From: Obesumbacterium proteus
GTDB lineage: Bacteria > Pseudomonadota > Gammaproteobacteria > Enterobacterales > Enterobacteriaceae
Length of the DNA: 64,000 nucleotides
NCBI RefSeq assembly: GCF_001586165.1
Contig: NZ_CP014608.1
Coordinates: 4,464,001-4,528,000 of the forward strand
Reading direction: 5' to 3'
This document shows positions 45,375 through 54,628 of the stretch, piece by piece. The stretch's first letter is position 1, and each line of letters begins with the position of its first letter. A program made the translations under genes and the position numbers. The notes below the pieces were generated by a model that saw nothing but the letters and a program-made list of their open reading frames with translations, made no database searches and was not told the DNA's origin.

Positions 45375-46628
45375 TTATGCGTAAACCGGCAGGCGTGCGC
45401 AAATATCCAATACTTTCTGTTTAGTACGTTCGATGGTGGCTTCGTCGTTGATGTTATCCAACACGTCACACATCCAACCAGCCAATTCACGTGCGTCAGC
45501 TTCTTTAAAGCCACGGCGGGTAATAGCCGGAGTACCCACACGAACACCTGAAGTCACAAACGGGCTCTTCGGATCGTTAGGCACGCTGTTTTTGTTCACG
45601 GTGATATTTGCACGGCCCAGTGCGGCATCAGCATCTTTACCGGTGATATTTTTATCAACCAGATCCAGCAGGAACAGATGGTTTTCAGTACCGCCGGAAA
45701 CCACTTTGTAACCACGGTTCAGGAATACTTCGACCATCGCTTTCGCGTTTTTAGCAACCAGCTGCTGGTAAGCCTTGAACTCAGGCTCCATTGCTTCTTT
45801 CAGGGCAACGGCTTTACCGGCAATCACGTGCATCAGTGGACCACCCTGTGCGCCAGGGAATACCGCTGAGTTCAGCTTTTTATACATCTCCTCGCTGCCA
45901 CCGTTGGCCAAAATCAGGCCGCCACGCGGACCTGCCAAGGTTTTGTGCGTCGTGGTAGTCACAACATGCGCATGAGGAACAGGGTTTGGATAAACACCCG
46001 CAGCCACTAAACCAGCAACGTGAGCCATATCGACAAACAGATAAGCGCCGATGCGGTCAGCAATTTCGCGCATTTTCGCCCAGTCAACCACGCCAGAATA
46101 AGCAGAGAAACCACCGATGATCATTTTCGGCTGGTGTTTTTCAGCTTGAGCGGCCAAGTCGTCATAGTCGATATGACCGCTTTCATCAATACCGTAAGGA
46201 ACGATGTTGTACAGTTTGCCGGAGAAGTTAACCGGAGAACCGTGAGTTAAATGGCCGCCGTGCGCCAAGTTCATGCCCAGCACGGTATCACCTGGCTGTA
46301 ACAGCGCAGTGTATACGGCAAAGTTTGCCTGAGAACCGGAGTGCGGCTGGACGTTGGCATAATCAGCGCCAAACAGCTCTTTCGCACGATCGATTGCCAG
46401 TTGTTCAACAACATCAACGTATTCGCAACCGCCGTAATAGCGCTTGCCCGGATAACCTTCAGCATATTTGTTGGTCAGCTGAGAGCCCTGAGCCTGCATA
46501 ACACGCGGGCTGGTATAGTTTTCTGATGCGATAAGCTCAATGTGCTCTTCCTGACGCACGACTTCCTGCTCCATTGCCTGCCACAGCTCGGCATCGTAAT
46601 CGGCAATGTTCATTTCACGCTTTAACAT
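45375..46628 (-). CDS. glyA: Serine hydroxymethyltransferase
   Basis: PLP enzyme that interconverts serine and glycine and makes 5,10-methylene-THF, the main one-carbon source. It has 417 residues, the E. coli length. The PLP lysine is in VTTTTHKTLAGPRGG (K229 by family numbering); YPGKRYYGGCEYVD and PHSGSQANFAVY are conserved. It is divergent from hmpA, and a PurR-type box lies about 130 bp upstream. Confidence 0.98.
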   Translation of the reverse strand: MLKREMNIADYDAELWQAMEQEVVRQEEHIELIASENYTSPRVMQAQGSQLTNKYAEGYPGKRYYGGCEYVDVVEQLAIDRAKELFGADYANVQPHSGSQANFAVYTALLQPGDTVLGMNLAHGGHLTHGSPVNFSGKLYNIVPYGIDESGHIDYDDLAAQAEKHQPKMIIGGFSAYSGVVDWAKMREIADRIGAYLFVDMAHVAGLVAAGVYPNPVPHAHVVTTTTHKTLAGPRGGLILANGGSEEMYKKLNSAVFPGAQGGPLMHVIAGKAVALKEAMEPEFKAYQQLVAKNAKAMVEVFLNRGYKVVSGGTENHLFLLDLVDKNITGKDADAALGRANITVNKNSVPNDPKSPFVTSGVRVGTPAITRRGFKEADARELAGWMCDVLDNINDEATIERTKQKVLDICARLPVYA

Positions 46629-46758
46629 CCGCTTCTCCTGACTCAGCTAACCTGAATTGTCTATTCGCTATTGTTCAATAAAAACACACCCCGTAAGGCG
46701 ACTGCCCACAGTGTAATATGTTTTCACCTTGTTACGATAGACCCTAGGCCATGTTTTT

Positions 46759-46774
46759 ACGCAAACGTTTGGCT
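46759..46774. promoter_or_regulatory. PurR operator upstream of glyA
   Basis: ACGCAAACGTTTGGCT differs from the PurR palindrome ACGCAAACGTTTGCGT at two positions. PurR control of glyA is known in E. coli. Confidence 0.8.
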
Positions 46775-46944
46775 TGGCGCTGCATAAGGCTTTAATACTG
46801 CACATGAAGACGCATGCCAGCAGGAGTTTTCTTCAAATGTGATATGCAACAATTTCACCTTGGCGAAACAAAAGCGATAAAAACGCTATGTAAATAACAT
46901 CAGCACAACAAAAATAGGGATTTACAGCTCAAAGAAAAATCTGT

Positions 46945-46969
46945 AAGTTGCATTTAAAATACATCAATT
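46945..46969. promoter_or_regulatory. NsrR site upstream of hmpA
   Basis: These 25 bases, beginning AAGTTGCATTTAAAATACAT, closely match the NsrR box of the E. coli hmp promoter and lie 31 bp before the hmpA start. NsrR is the nitric-oxide-sensing repressor of hmp. Confidence 0.8.
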
Positions 46970-46999
46970 AAAACACCTGCAATAACGAGGACATTTTTT

Positions 47000-48190
47000 A
47001 TGTTGGATAGCCAAACCATCGCCACCGTTAAATCCACTATTCCACTATTAGCGGCTACGGGGCCAAAGCTCACAGCACACTTTTACGACCGGATGTTTGA
47101 GCACAATCCTGAGCTAAAAGAGATTTTTAATATGAGTAACCAGCGCAATGGCGATCAGCGTGAAGCGCTGTTTAACGCGATTTGTGCTTACGCCACTAAT
47201 ATTGAAAATCTAGCCGCGCTGCTGCCCGCCGTTGAACGCATTGCCCAGAAGCACGCCAGCTTTAATATTAAGCCAGAACAGTATCAAATCGTCGGTCATC
47301 ACCTACTAAAAACCTTAGAAGAAATGTTTAATCCGGGTGACGAAGTTCTGGAGGCATGGGGCAAAGCCTATGGCGTTTTAGCCGATGTCTTTATCCAGCG
47401 TGAATCCCAGATTTATCAGCAAAGTGAAACCACTGAGGGCGGCTGGCGTGAACTTCGACCGTTCAAAATCCTCAAGAAAGAGAAGCAAAGCGACTTAATC
47501 ACCAGCTTCATTTTGGTGCCTGAAGATGGAAACCGCGTGGCCGATTTCCAGCCGGGTCAATATTTGGCTGTCTATATCCGCCACCCAAGCCTGCCGCATC
47601 AGGAAATTCGTCAATATTCTCTGACCAATGAGCCAAACGGCGAATACTATCGCATTGCCGTAAAACGTGAAGGTCAGGGGCAAGTCTCGAATTTTATGCA
47701 TGATATCGCGCAAGAAGGCGCCGTGATCCAAATCGCACCTCCGCACGGTGATTTCTTCTTAGAAGTTAAAGAAAACACGCCTGTTGCATTAATTTCTGGC
47801 GGCGTCGGCCAAACGCCAATGCTCGGCATGCTGCGCACGTTACAGGCTCGCGGCCATCAGGGCGAAATTCAGTGGTTACACGCAGCTGAAAACAGCAAGG
47901 TTCGCGCCTTTGCCGATGAAGTTAACACCATTATCTCCGCAATGCCTCAGGCTCAAAGCCACGTCTGGCTGCAAGAAATCAGCGCTGACGATCGCATTGA
48001 TATCGACTTCAACTATCAGGGATTAATGGATATCACCCCACTCGCTGAGAAATTGAGTAACCCAGAAATGCATTACTACTTCTGCGGCCCAGTTGGATTT
48101 ATGCAACATGTCGCCAAGCAGTTACAAGGACTGGGCGTCGATGCAGACCGTATGCACTATGAGTGTTTTGGGCCACATAAGGTGGTGTGA
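47000..48190 (+). CDS. hmpA: Flavohaemoprotein, nitric oxide dioxygenase
   Basis: Oxidises nitric oxide to nitrate with O2 and NAD(P)H, the main aerobic NO defence. It has 396 residues, as in E. coli. The globin domain (1-140) has Y29 and the proximal haem ligand H85 (AQKHASF). The FAD domain has QYSLTNEP, and the NAD domain GGVGQTPMLGML; the C-terminus CFGPHKVV is typical. GAGGA precedes the start. An NsrR box sits just upstream. Confidence 0.98.
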   Translation: MLDSQTIATVKSTIPLLAATGPKLTAHFYDRMFEHNPELKEIFNMSNQRNGDQREALFNAICAYATNIENLAALLPAVERIAQKHASFNIKPEQYQIVGHHLLKTLEEMFNPGDEVLEAWGKAYGVLADVFIQRESQIYQQSETTEGGWRELRPFKILKKEKQSDLITSFILVPEDGNRVADFQPGQYLAVYIRHPSLPHQEIRQYSLTNEPNGEYYRIAVKREGQGQVSNFMHDIAQEGAVIQIAPPHGDFFLEVKENTPVALISGGVGQTPMLGMLRTLQARGHQGEIQWLHAAENSKVRAFADEVNTIISAMPQAQSHVWLQEISADDRIDIDFNYQGLMDITPLAEKLSNPEMHYYFCGPVGFMQHVAKQLQGLGVDADRMHYECFGPHKVV

Positions 48191-48206
48191 GGATTCTTAT
48201 CACACG

Positions 48207-48317
48207 TTGATTATGTGAGCATTGTGTAAGGTTTCGAACGCCGTTGTTAATGTGATCACTGTGTAAGGTTTCGGCCGCCGTTGTTTATGTGATCACTGTG
48301 TAAGGTTTCGACCGCCA
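48207..48317. repeat. Three tandem 37-bp repeats
   Basis: Units at 48207-48243, 48244-48280 and 48281-48317 share the core GTGTAAGGTTTCG and end in CGCC. Units 2 and 3 differ at very few positions and each contain the 8-bp palindrome GTGATCAC; unit 1 is more diverged (GTGAGCAT). They begin 17 bases after the hmpA stop; a GTGTGA/TCACAC hairpin overlaps that stop (48185-48205). Confidence 0.9.
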
Positions 48318-48360
48318 GTCAGCAGCGGCTTTCACATGCCACTCTGTTGAAGGCGTCCGA

Positions 48361-48800
48361 TAAGGGTGGGCCAGAGCGCCCACCCTTAACCCGCGCTCTT
48401 TTATCCGCAATGCCATCTCCGCGCCGGGTCGGCATGCGCCATCCATGGCGCCTCCTCCCCTAGTGGAAACCTCCTGTTTCCACTGCCCTAACTGCCAAGA
48501 CTTAAACTTAAAAAGTAAAAAATCGTTATCTTTCGTTTTTGCTTAGTTAGTTTGCTGTTGCCCTTTTTCGGCACGTTGTTCTTCAGCCGAAGAGAGGAAT
48601 GAAGGCTAGGATTCGCCGACAGGGACGTCGGCGAAAGAACGGAGGAGCCAGGATGGCGATTGCCGTTCGTTCCGTAAAAGCCGGAATGACGAAATGAGGG
48701 AACCTGCGCAGCAGGCTGGAGAACGGTGCCAAGCCGAGGCGTCGGAGGGCGGCGCTTGAGCCCTCCGACACGGACGCCTGCACAGTGCTAATGTATGGCT
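48361..48800. other. Structured non-coding stretch downstream of hmpA
   Basis: No gene is supported in 48318-48876. Strong hairpins are packed here: an 11-bp stem TAAGGGTGGGC at 48361-48388, a 9-bp stem TTCGCCGAC at 48612-48635, and a 10-bp stem GTCGGAGGGC at 48741-48769. Short GC-rich open frames on the minus strand look like the spurious Arg/Ser-rich proteins often annotated in repeated intergenic elements. It could be a multi-copy element or a structured RNA; neither can be decided from one copy. Confidence 0.5.
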
Positions 48801-48876
48801 AGATATTTTAGGCGGACGTAACATGCACCATAGTTAAAATATTCAGACGTTGGCTATCCACACTTTCATCAACGGT

Positions 48877-49734
48877 TTAGTCGTTCACCTCCACCCTCAT
48901 CCCCATCTCCGTCATCTCCCCTTTCCCCAACAACACCAGCCCTGGTTGTCCATCCATATTGTGGGCATCGACAGGGTGGCTTTGCGGTTCAAGGCAGATA
49001 AACGGTTCATCAGGCATTTGAAACAGCATCAGGTAGGACGCGGAGCTGCGTAACGATATCGTCGGCTGATTTGGCGTCGCTAAATGTGCCACGCCGTTCC
49101 ATCCTGAATAGCCGTGATTCATCCACACATTATCCGGCACTTTCGTGCGGGTGAAATCCAGCGCTGCTGGCGTGTTACCCTGCCATGCTAAGGGCAAATG
49201 CAGTTCGCCCTCCGGCCAATAGCCGGAAGAGGAAAACCGAATTTGCGTCTGCGGGGTTTTCACAAAAAAAGGATGAAAACCTAGCCCATACAGCATGGGT
49301 TCTGCGCCACAGTGGCGTAACGTGAGATACGCGCTAAGTCCCTCGTCCGTGAGCCGATAAACCAAACTCGCCGAATAATCAAAACCACAGCTATGTTGCA
49401 CACGCAGCCCGAGGGAAATGTGTGTGCAGCTCAAATCTCGCAGCTGCCAGCGCTGTAGCCAGCCATCTCCGTGTAAAAAGAATTGGTTATCCAAGGCGCT
49501 GTCTGGCAAACAAATTTCACGCCCAGCTAGGCAAAAGCGATTATCTCGCACTCGGTTCGCCAACGGTAACATCGGAAACAATGCGCTTTCGCCCGGATGC
49601 CATCCCGTATCCCGCTGATAAGGGCGTAGAATCGCCGTGTCACTACCCACGTCGTCAAAGCTTAAGATCGCCGCAGACTGCGGAGTTACCCGCAGCCGAA
49701 ACCGCGGGGTTGAAAGGGTATAAATATCCATCAT
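48877..49734 (-). CDS. Aldose 1-epimerase family protein
   Basis: A 285-residue protein of the galactose-mutarotase fold, which interconverts alpha and beta anomers of a hexose. Likely active-site residues are His in FFLHGDGWLQRW, His in YGLGFHPFFVK and Glu in FICLEPQSHPVD; the LFPMLPLANRVRDNRF stretch is typical of the family. Its ATG overlaps the TGA of the MFS gene by four bases, so the two are translationally coupled in a sugar operon. The sugar is unknown. Confidence 0.88.
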   Translation of the reverse strand: MMDIYTLSTPRFRLRVTPQSAAILSFDDVGSDTAILRPYQRDTGWHPGESALFPMLPLANRVRDNRFCLAGREICLPDSALDNQFFLHGDGWLQRWQLRDLSCTHISLGLRVQHSCGFDYSASLVYRLTDEGLSAYLTLRHCGAEPMLYGLGFHPFFVKTPQTQIRFSSSGYWPEGELHLPLAWQGNTPAALDFTRTKVPDNVWMNHGYSGWNGVAHLATPNQPTISLRSSASYLMLFQMPDEPFICLEPQSHPVDAHNMDGQPGLVLLGKGEMTEMGMRVEVND

Positions 49735-51161
49735 GCCTGTTTCACACTGGGTTCAACGGGTTTAGTGCTTCCCGCCAGCTGATGTTCTAGCGCTTCCAGC
49801 GTAACGCCTTTGGTTTCAGGCACGCTGCGTAGTACAAACACAAACCCGAGCGCACAGATGATGCCGTAAAGTAGGAAGCTTCCCGATGCCCCCAAATTCG
49901 CATTCAACAGAGGGAAGGTATAAGTCAGTAAGAAACAGGCAATCCACAGCGCCAAAGTCCCGACTGACATCGCCATACCGCGCACGCGGTTAGGGAAGAT
50001 TTCAGACAGCAACACCCACGTCACTGGCGCAAGCGTTAAGGCGTAAATCGCAATCGCGGCAAGCACCAGCAGTAAAACCGGCAACCCCATAATGCCCAGC
50101 GCATAGGCACCGGCAATCAGCACGTAAATAATGGTTAGGCCAGCCGCTCCCAGCAGCATTAATTTGCGACGCCCCAGTTTATCCACCAGCGGTAAGGCGA
50201 TGATGGTGAAGATCAGGTTAATTAGCCCCGTCGCCACTATCGATTTAAGCGTGCTGTTGATATCAAAACCGGCCGACGCAAAGATCTCCTGCGCATAGTT
50301 AAAGATCACGTTGATCCCACACCATTGCTGGAAAACCGCCAGTACGATCCCAATCACGATAATGGGCCTGACGCGTGGATTCAGGAGCTCACTTACCGCC
50401 ACTTTTTGCGTATTTACGCCAAGCGTTTCACGAATATCCGCCATCGTTTCCCGCGCATATTCTGCACTACCGATACGCCGCAGCATGCGTTCCGCTTTGT
50501 CTGGTTTACCAGCTTTCGCTAACCAGCGCGGAGAATCAGGTACTAAGAACATCAGGAGTAAAAACAGCACCGCCGGAATCAACTCTGCGCCAAACATCCA
50601 GCGCCAGCCAACTTGTCCATTCCAGCTTTGTACGATGTCCTGCATGGTTGCCGAGCTGGCAACGGGTTCAGCGATCATCAGGTTAACCAACTGAGCGGCC
50701 AAAACGCCAATAACGATAGTCAGCTGGTTGATGGCTACAAATTTGCCTCGTTTTTCAGCCGGACTTACCTCAGCGATATACATTGGGCTCAGCGCTGAAG
50801 CAAGACCAATGCCTACGCCGCCAACGATGCGGTAAAACACAAACCAGTCAAAGTGCGTTGCCACCGCCGTTCCCCACGCAGAGGCAGAGAATAGAATGGC
50901 TGAAATTATCAGCGGCAGCTTGCGACCAAATCGATCGGCGCACCAGCCAGAAATCAGCGCACCAAAAACACAGCCCGCCAGTGCGGAGCTCATCGCCCAT
51001 CCTGACTGAGCCGGATCGGTGATCCCAAAATAGGCTTCATAGAAGGGTTTGGCACCGCCAATCACTACCCAGTCATAGCCAAAAAGTAACCCGCCACAGG
51101 CAGCGACTAGACATATCATCCAGACGTAAGACATAGTGAGATGGTTCTGCGTGTTTTTCAT
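49731..51161 (-). CDS. MFS sugar porter (XylE/GalP/AraE-type)
   Basis: A 476-residue, 12-helix major facilitator protein of the sugar porter family, presumably a sugar/proton symporter in the inner membrane. Family signatures are GGLLFGYDWVVIGGA, CADRFGRK, the loop PDSPRWLAKAGK and the end PETKGVTLEALE. It lies 81 bp downstream of the DUF5107 gene and is coupled to the epimerase. Divergent ROK control suggests the substrate or a derivative is the inducer. Confidence 0.92.
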   Translation of the reverse strand: MKNTQNHLTMSYVWMICLVAACGGLLFGYDWVVIGGAKPFYEAYFGITDPAQSGWAMSSALAGCVFGALISGWCADRFGRKLPLIISAILFSASAWGTAVATHFDWFVFYRIVGGVGIGLASALSPMYIAEVSPAEKRGKFVAINQLTIVIGVLAAQLVNLMIAEPVASSATMQDIVQSWNGQVGWRWMFGAELIPAVLFLLLMFLVPDSPRWLAKAGKPDKAERMLRRIGSAEYARETMADIRETLGVNTQKVAVSELLNPRVRPIIVIGIVLAVFQQWCGINVIFNYAQEIFASAGFDINSTLKSIVATGLINLIFTIIALPLVDKLGRRKLMLLGAAGLTIIYVLIAGAYALGIMGLPVLLLVLAAIAIYALTLAPVTWVLLSEIFPNRVRGMAMSVGTLALWIACFLLTYTFPLLNANLGASGSFLLYGIICALGFVFVLRSVPETKGVTLEALEHQLAGSTKPVEPSVKQA

Positions 51162-51242
51162 TTTTTCACCTTATTTTAACCTTGTAGGATAGAGGCTTAC
51201 GCAGTCATGAAAATGTGGGCCACAACCGTGGCCCGTTGTGGC

Positions 51243-54200
51243 TTAGTGATTAAAAATGCCGTGTTGTACTGCTAGACGTAACAAATGCGCTTTATCATGA
51301 GCAGGATTGCGTTTTAACAGCTCATCGGTAAGACGTATAAAGCTCGCTTCATCACCCAGCCCTAAATGCCCTAATGCTTCAACCCACAAGCAGTGTTGGC
51401 TATGCTGCTCCTGCGCCGATGCATCCAGAACAATCAGATCGGGCAGAGAAACGGCGAAGAAATCAGGTTCTGATAAATCATTCCTATGCTGCTTGGCCCA
51501 ATCGATCATGGATTGGAACTGCTGCTGAGCCTGCTCTCTTTCTCCTAAACGTGCGGCCGCCATCGCTTGGTAAAACAGATAATCAACCGGCTGATCGTTG
51601 TAGTAGCGTCCCGCACTCAACGCAGAACCGCCCTGTAGTGCGTGCTGTAGCGCAGATTGAGACTGCTCTTTTTCGCCCATTTTCTCGGCGCAGATAGCCA
51701 TTAAGAACCAGATATCATTGTCACTTTGTCCCACCAAACGCCCCTCACCGAGATTAGCGGGATAGCTAAGCGACTGACGTAGCACGTCATAGGCTTCGGC
51801 GTAATGACGTTCCTGCATCAAGGCCAACGCTCGGCGCTGATGGTTAATCAAAAATTGCCCTGTGACTTTGCCTTCACCGCCTTCCCATGGGTGGAATTGG
51901 CGACGCCACAGAATTTCAGCGGCCGCATCTACTTTGTGATGAATGTGATAGAGGCTGAGCAGCTCGGCGGTGAGATCGTCGCGTTTAAGCGCCACATCAC
52001 GGCGATCGTCCAACAATTGCAGGCGCTGTGCGGTTGGAACCGTCGTTAGTTTTTGCAGATAGCTGAATTCAAACAGCAAACGTGGATTTTCAGGCTCAAG
52101 GTCAAGCGCACGCTGGAAATACTCCGCGGCTTGATCCAAATTGCCCTGCTTGTTAAACGCATAGATCCCAAGCACGCGGTGCAGTGCGGCAAAATCTGGC
52201 ATCTGCTGTAACGCAAACAGCCAACAAGATTCGGCGCGGGCATAGCTGCGCTTGCTGTAGAAGAAACAGCCCAGTAGATATTGAGCAAAACCGTCTTGAG
52301 GGAGACGTTGCAGAACCGCAATATCATCTAAGGTGTTAGGGAAGCGGACTTTAAGCGCAAAGTTCTCGCGCGCTAGCTGTAAACAGTGGCTTCGCTCGCT
52401 TACGTCCTGAGTTAATGCCGCACGATACAGCAGCGGAAGCGATTCTTGGCTGTTCAAGCGTTTCAGCAGCGCCAAGGCCTCTTTTTCTCGACCTAATCCC
52501 ATCAACCATCCTGCTAACACGCAGGCGTTTACTCCTCGCGCTCCCGCAACCTGAGTCAATGCACTCGCGTCGCCGTTCAAAACAGACTGCGCATACAGCA
52601 GGACATAGCTCAGCGGATAGTGAGCCAACTGGGAAGCGACATATTCAAGCGCCTGTTTGCTCTCTCCCAACTGCTGTAAAACCAGTGCTTTTAACCCCAT
52701 GGCTAAATTGTTTGCACCGTTGAAGTTCAGGCTCTGATTGATAAACGTCAGGGCTTGTTCCGCGTCGCCTTTGCGCAGCGCTAAACGTGCTAGAGCATAA
52801 AACGCCGCATCACGACAATTTCCGCTCCACGTGGCTTTGAAATAGTCATCATAGGCTTGAGTTTCTTGGCCTAGTTTTTCACGAGCAGAACCCAGCAGCA
52901 TACTTGCTTGACCGCACTGCGGATTTTTATTCCAGCGCTGGGCTCGTTGCAGAGCGGTATTGGCATAGCTTGCCGCTTGCTCAAAATCAGCACGGTTAAA
53001 CTCCAGCGTTGCCAGCGCAACGTTGCAGCGATAATCGAGAGGGTCGATATCCAATGCACGGCGGTAATAATCAAAGGCAGAACGGCTGGCGTGGAGATAT
53101 TGCTCAAGATGTTGGCCGATAAAATAGAGCTCGTCGGTATTGGTGATTTGCTCTGGTTTTTGTGGCGCAGTCGCCGCCTGTGGCAGCGGGGTTTCTTCCG
53201 GAATATGCTCGAGATAGCTGATAATTTCGCGGCCATCGCGATCCACCAGCGAAAGCGTTAAACGCTGCGGCGAACGATCGGGCAACGCGTGCAGCCATGC
53301 TTGTGCCGATTGAAGAGAAAGCGGCTGACGGAAAATTTCTTCGCCTTCGCCTTTCACCACCAGCGACACCTCGTTCAACGGAGCAATGGCGTATAGCCCA
53401 AGCTGCAATTCTCCGTTAGTACGTTCCAGCTTAATCGCGGCCTGCGTGTTGGCATTCTGTAGGGTTCCGAGCTGGCTGTATGGCAAAAAGTTCTGCACAA
53501 ACACCTTTTCTTCGTAAGGCGCAAGCCAAGTAAAGTCCGGCTGGTTATCGGTGAATACGCCCGTCATCAACTCAATGTAAGGGCCGTTGTGATCGGTTAA
53601 GTTGCGATCCCACGCAAGGCCAAAATCGCAGTTGCCCCACGTCCACTGCTTTTTACCTGGGGAAACGTGGTGATCGGCAATATGCAGCAGGCCGCCTTGC
53701 TCGCCATGATGGTATGCGCCAACAAAATCATAATCTGACTTATCGGCCATATATGACGTCGGCACGGGAATATTCTTGTAGCGGGAAATATCAACGCCAG
53801 CGGAGTAATCCACTTTATAGTAAGTGCCGGTGGCAATAGGAAAAGCCGAAACATCACGCTTGCCGTGGTCATATACCGCCGTGACATCGGGCGGGAACAC
53901 GCTTTGGTGATCGTCGCCGCCTTTCACCGCAGGGTTTGCCCACCATAGGAAATGGCGCGGCGTGGCGTTACCGTTGAACACCTTACCCTTAATTTCGATC
54001 AGCGCTTTTTGTGGATACAGCGTAAAGCCGGTCATAACCTGTAAACCGCGCATCGGCTCAACTTCGCCCAGCCAAACCGTTTTGCTGCCGTCATCCTGCT
54101 AGCTAATCGTCACATCCACCGGCATAAACGTCGTTGGGCGGTGGTGCTGCGGCCAGTTAAATTCAATTCCGCCGGAGATCCATGGCCCAACCAATCCCAC

Positions 54201-54512
54201 CAGCGCAGGCTTAATCACTTCGTTGTAATAGACAAAATCACGCTGCATCACTTTGTCGTAGGCACGATGAATTCGCCCTCCCAGCTCGGGCAGCAACATG
54301 ACGCGAATAAAATCGTTTTCTAGCCATACAGCCTGATACTCACGATCTTCACATTCACCGGTTAACGTATCGATTACGCCATAGGGATAAACCGCGCCAG
54401 ACGATCCTTGGTAAACCCGCTTTTCTAAAAACATCGGGTTGGGATCTTCCGCTCCGGTGCGATAGGTCGGTAAGGTCACACTTTCTTGCCAAACTTTGAC
54501 GTCGCCGTACAT
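51243..54512 (-). pseudogene. DUF5107/TPR protein gene interrupted by one in-frame amber codon
   Basis: The frame from ATG 54512 (MYGDVKVWQESVTLPTY, with GGAG eight bases upstream) to the stop at 51243 would encode about 1089 residues, but codon 54101-54099 is TAG. The sequence on both sides continues the same protein: VDVTIS before it and QDDGSKTVWLGEVEP after it, with no shift of frame. A CAG to TAG change would explain it. The N-terminal part (about 1-420) is a DUF5107 domain, a beta-rich fold found with carbohydrate genes; the rest is TPR repeats (for example AFDYYRRALDIDPLDYRCNVALATL, shortened here to its core ALDIDPLDYRCNVALA). No function is established. It could be a recent loss, a sequencing error, or be read through by a suppressor. 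Confidence 0.8.
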
Positions 54513-54566
54513 TTCCGCATCTCCAGTAAAAAAATGACAGTGAACTGATGTATGTTTGCAGTGTAT

Positions 54567-54601
54567 GTGAGCAATTCTTTTCCGTTGTGAGCAACGCTCA
54601 C
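54567..54601. promoter_or_regulatory. Candidate ROK-repressor operator, repeated GTGAGCAA
   Basis: GTGAGCAA occurs at 54567-54574 and 54587-54594, 20 bp apart and on the same face of the helix. The second copy is half of a palindrome GTGAGC-AAC-GCTCAC (54587-54601). Both lie in the 116-bp gap between the divergent DUF5107 and ROK genes. Confidence 0.5.
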
Positions 54602-54628
54602 GCAATACAGTTAACGGAGTTAAGTGAA

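Noticed and set aside
48207..48317. CRISPR array
   Set aside because: The 37-bp units are directly adjacent without spacers of unique sequence, and no cas genes are near.
48583..48824. Overlapping Arg/Ser-rich minus-strand frames of 66-72 codons
   Set aside because: They overlap perfect hairpins and resemble spurious predictions typical of repeated intergenic elements.
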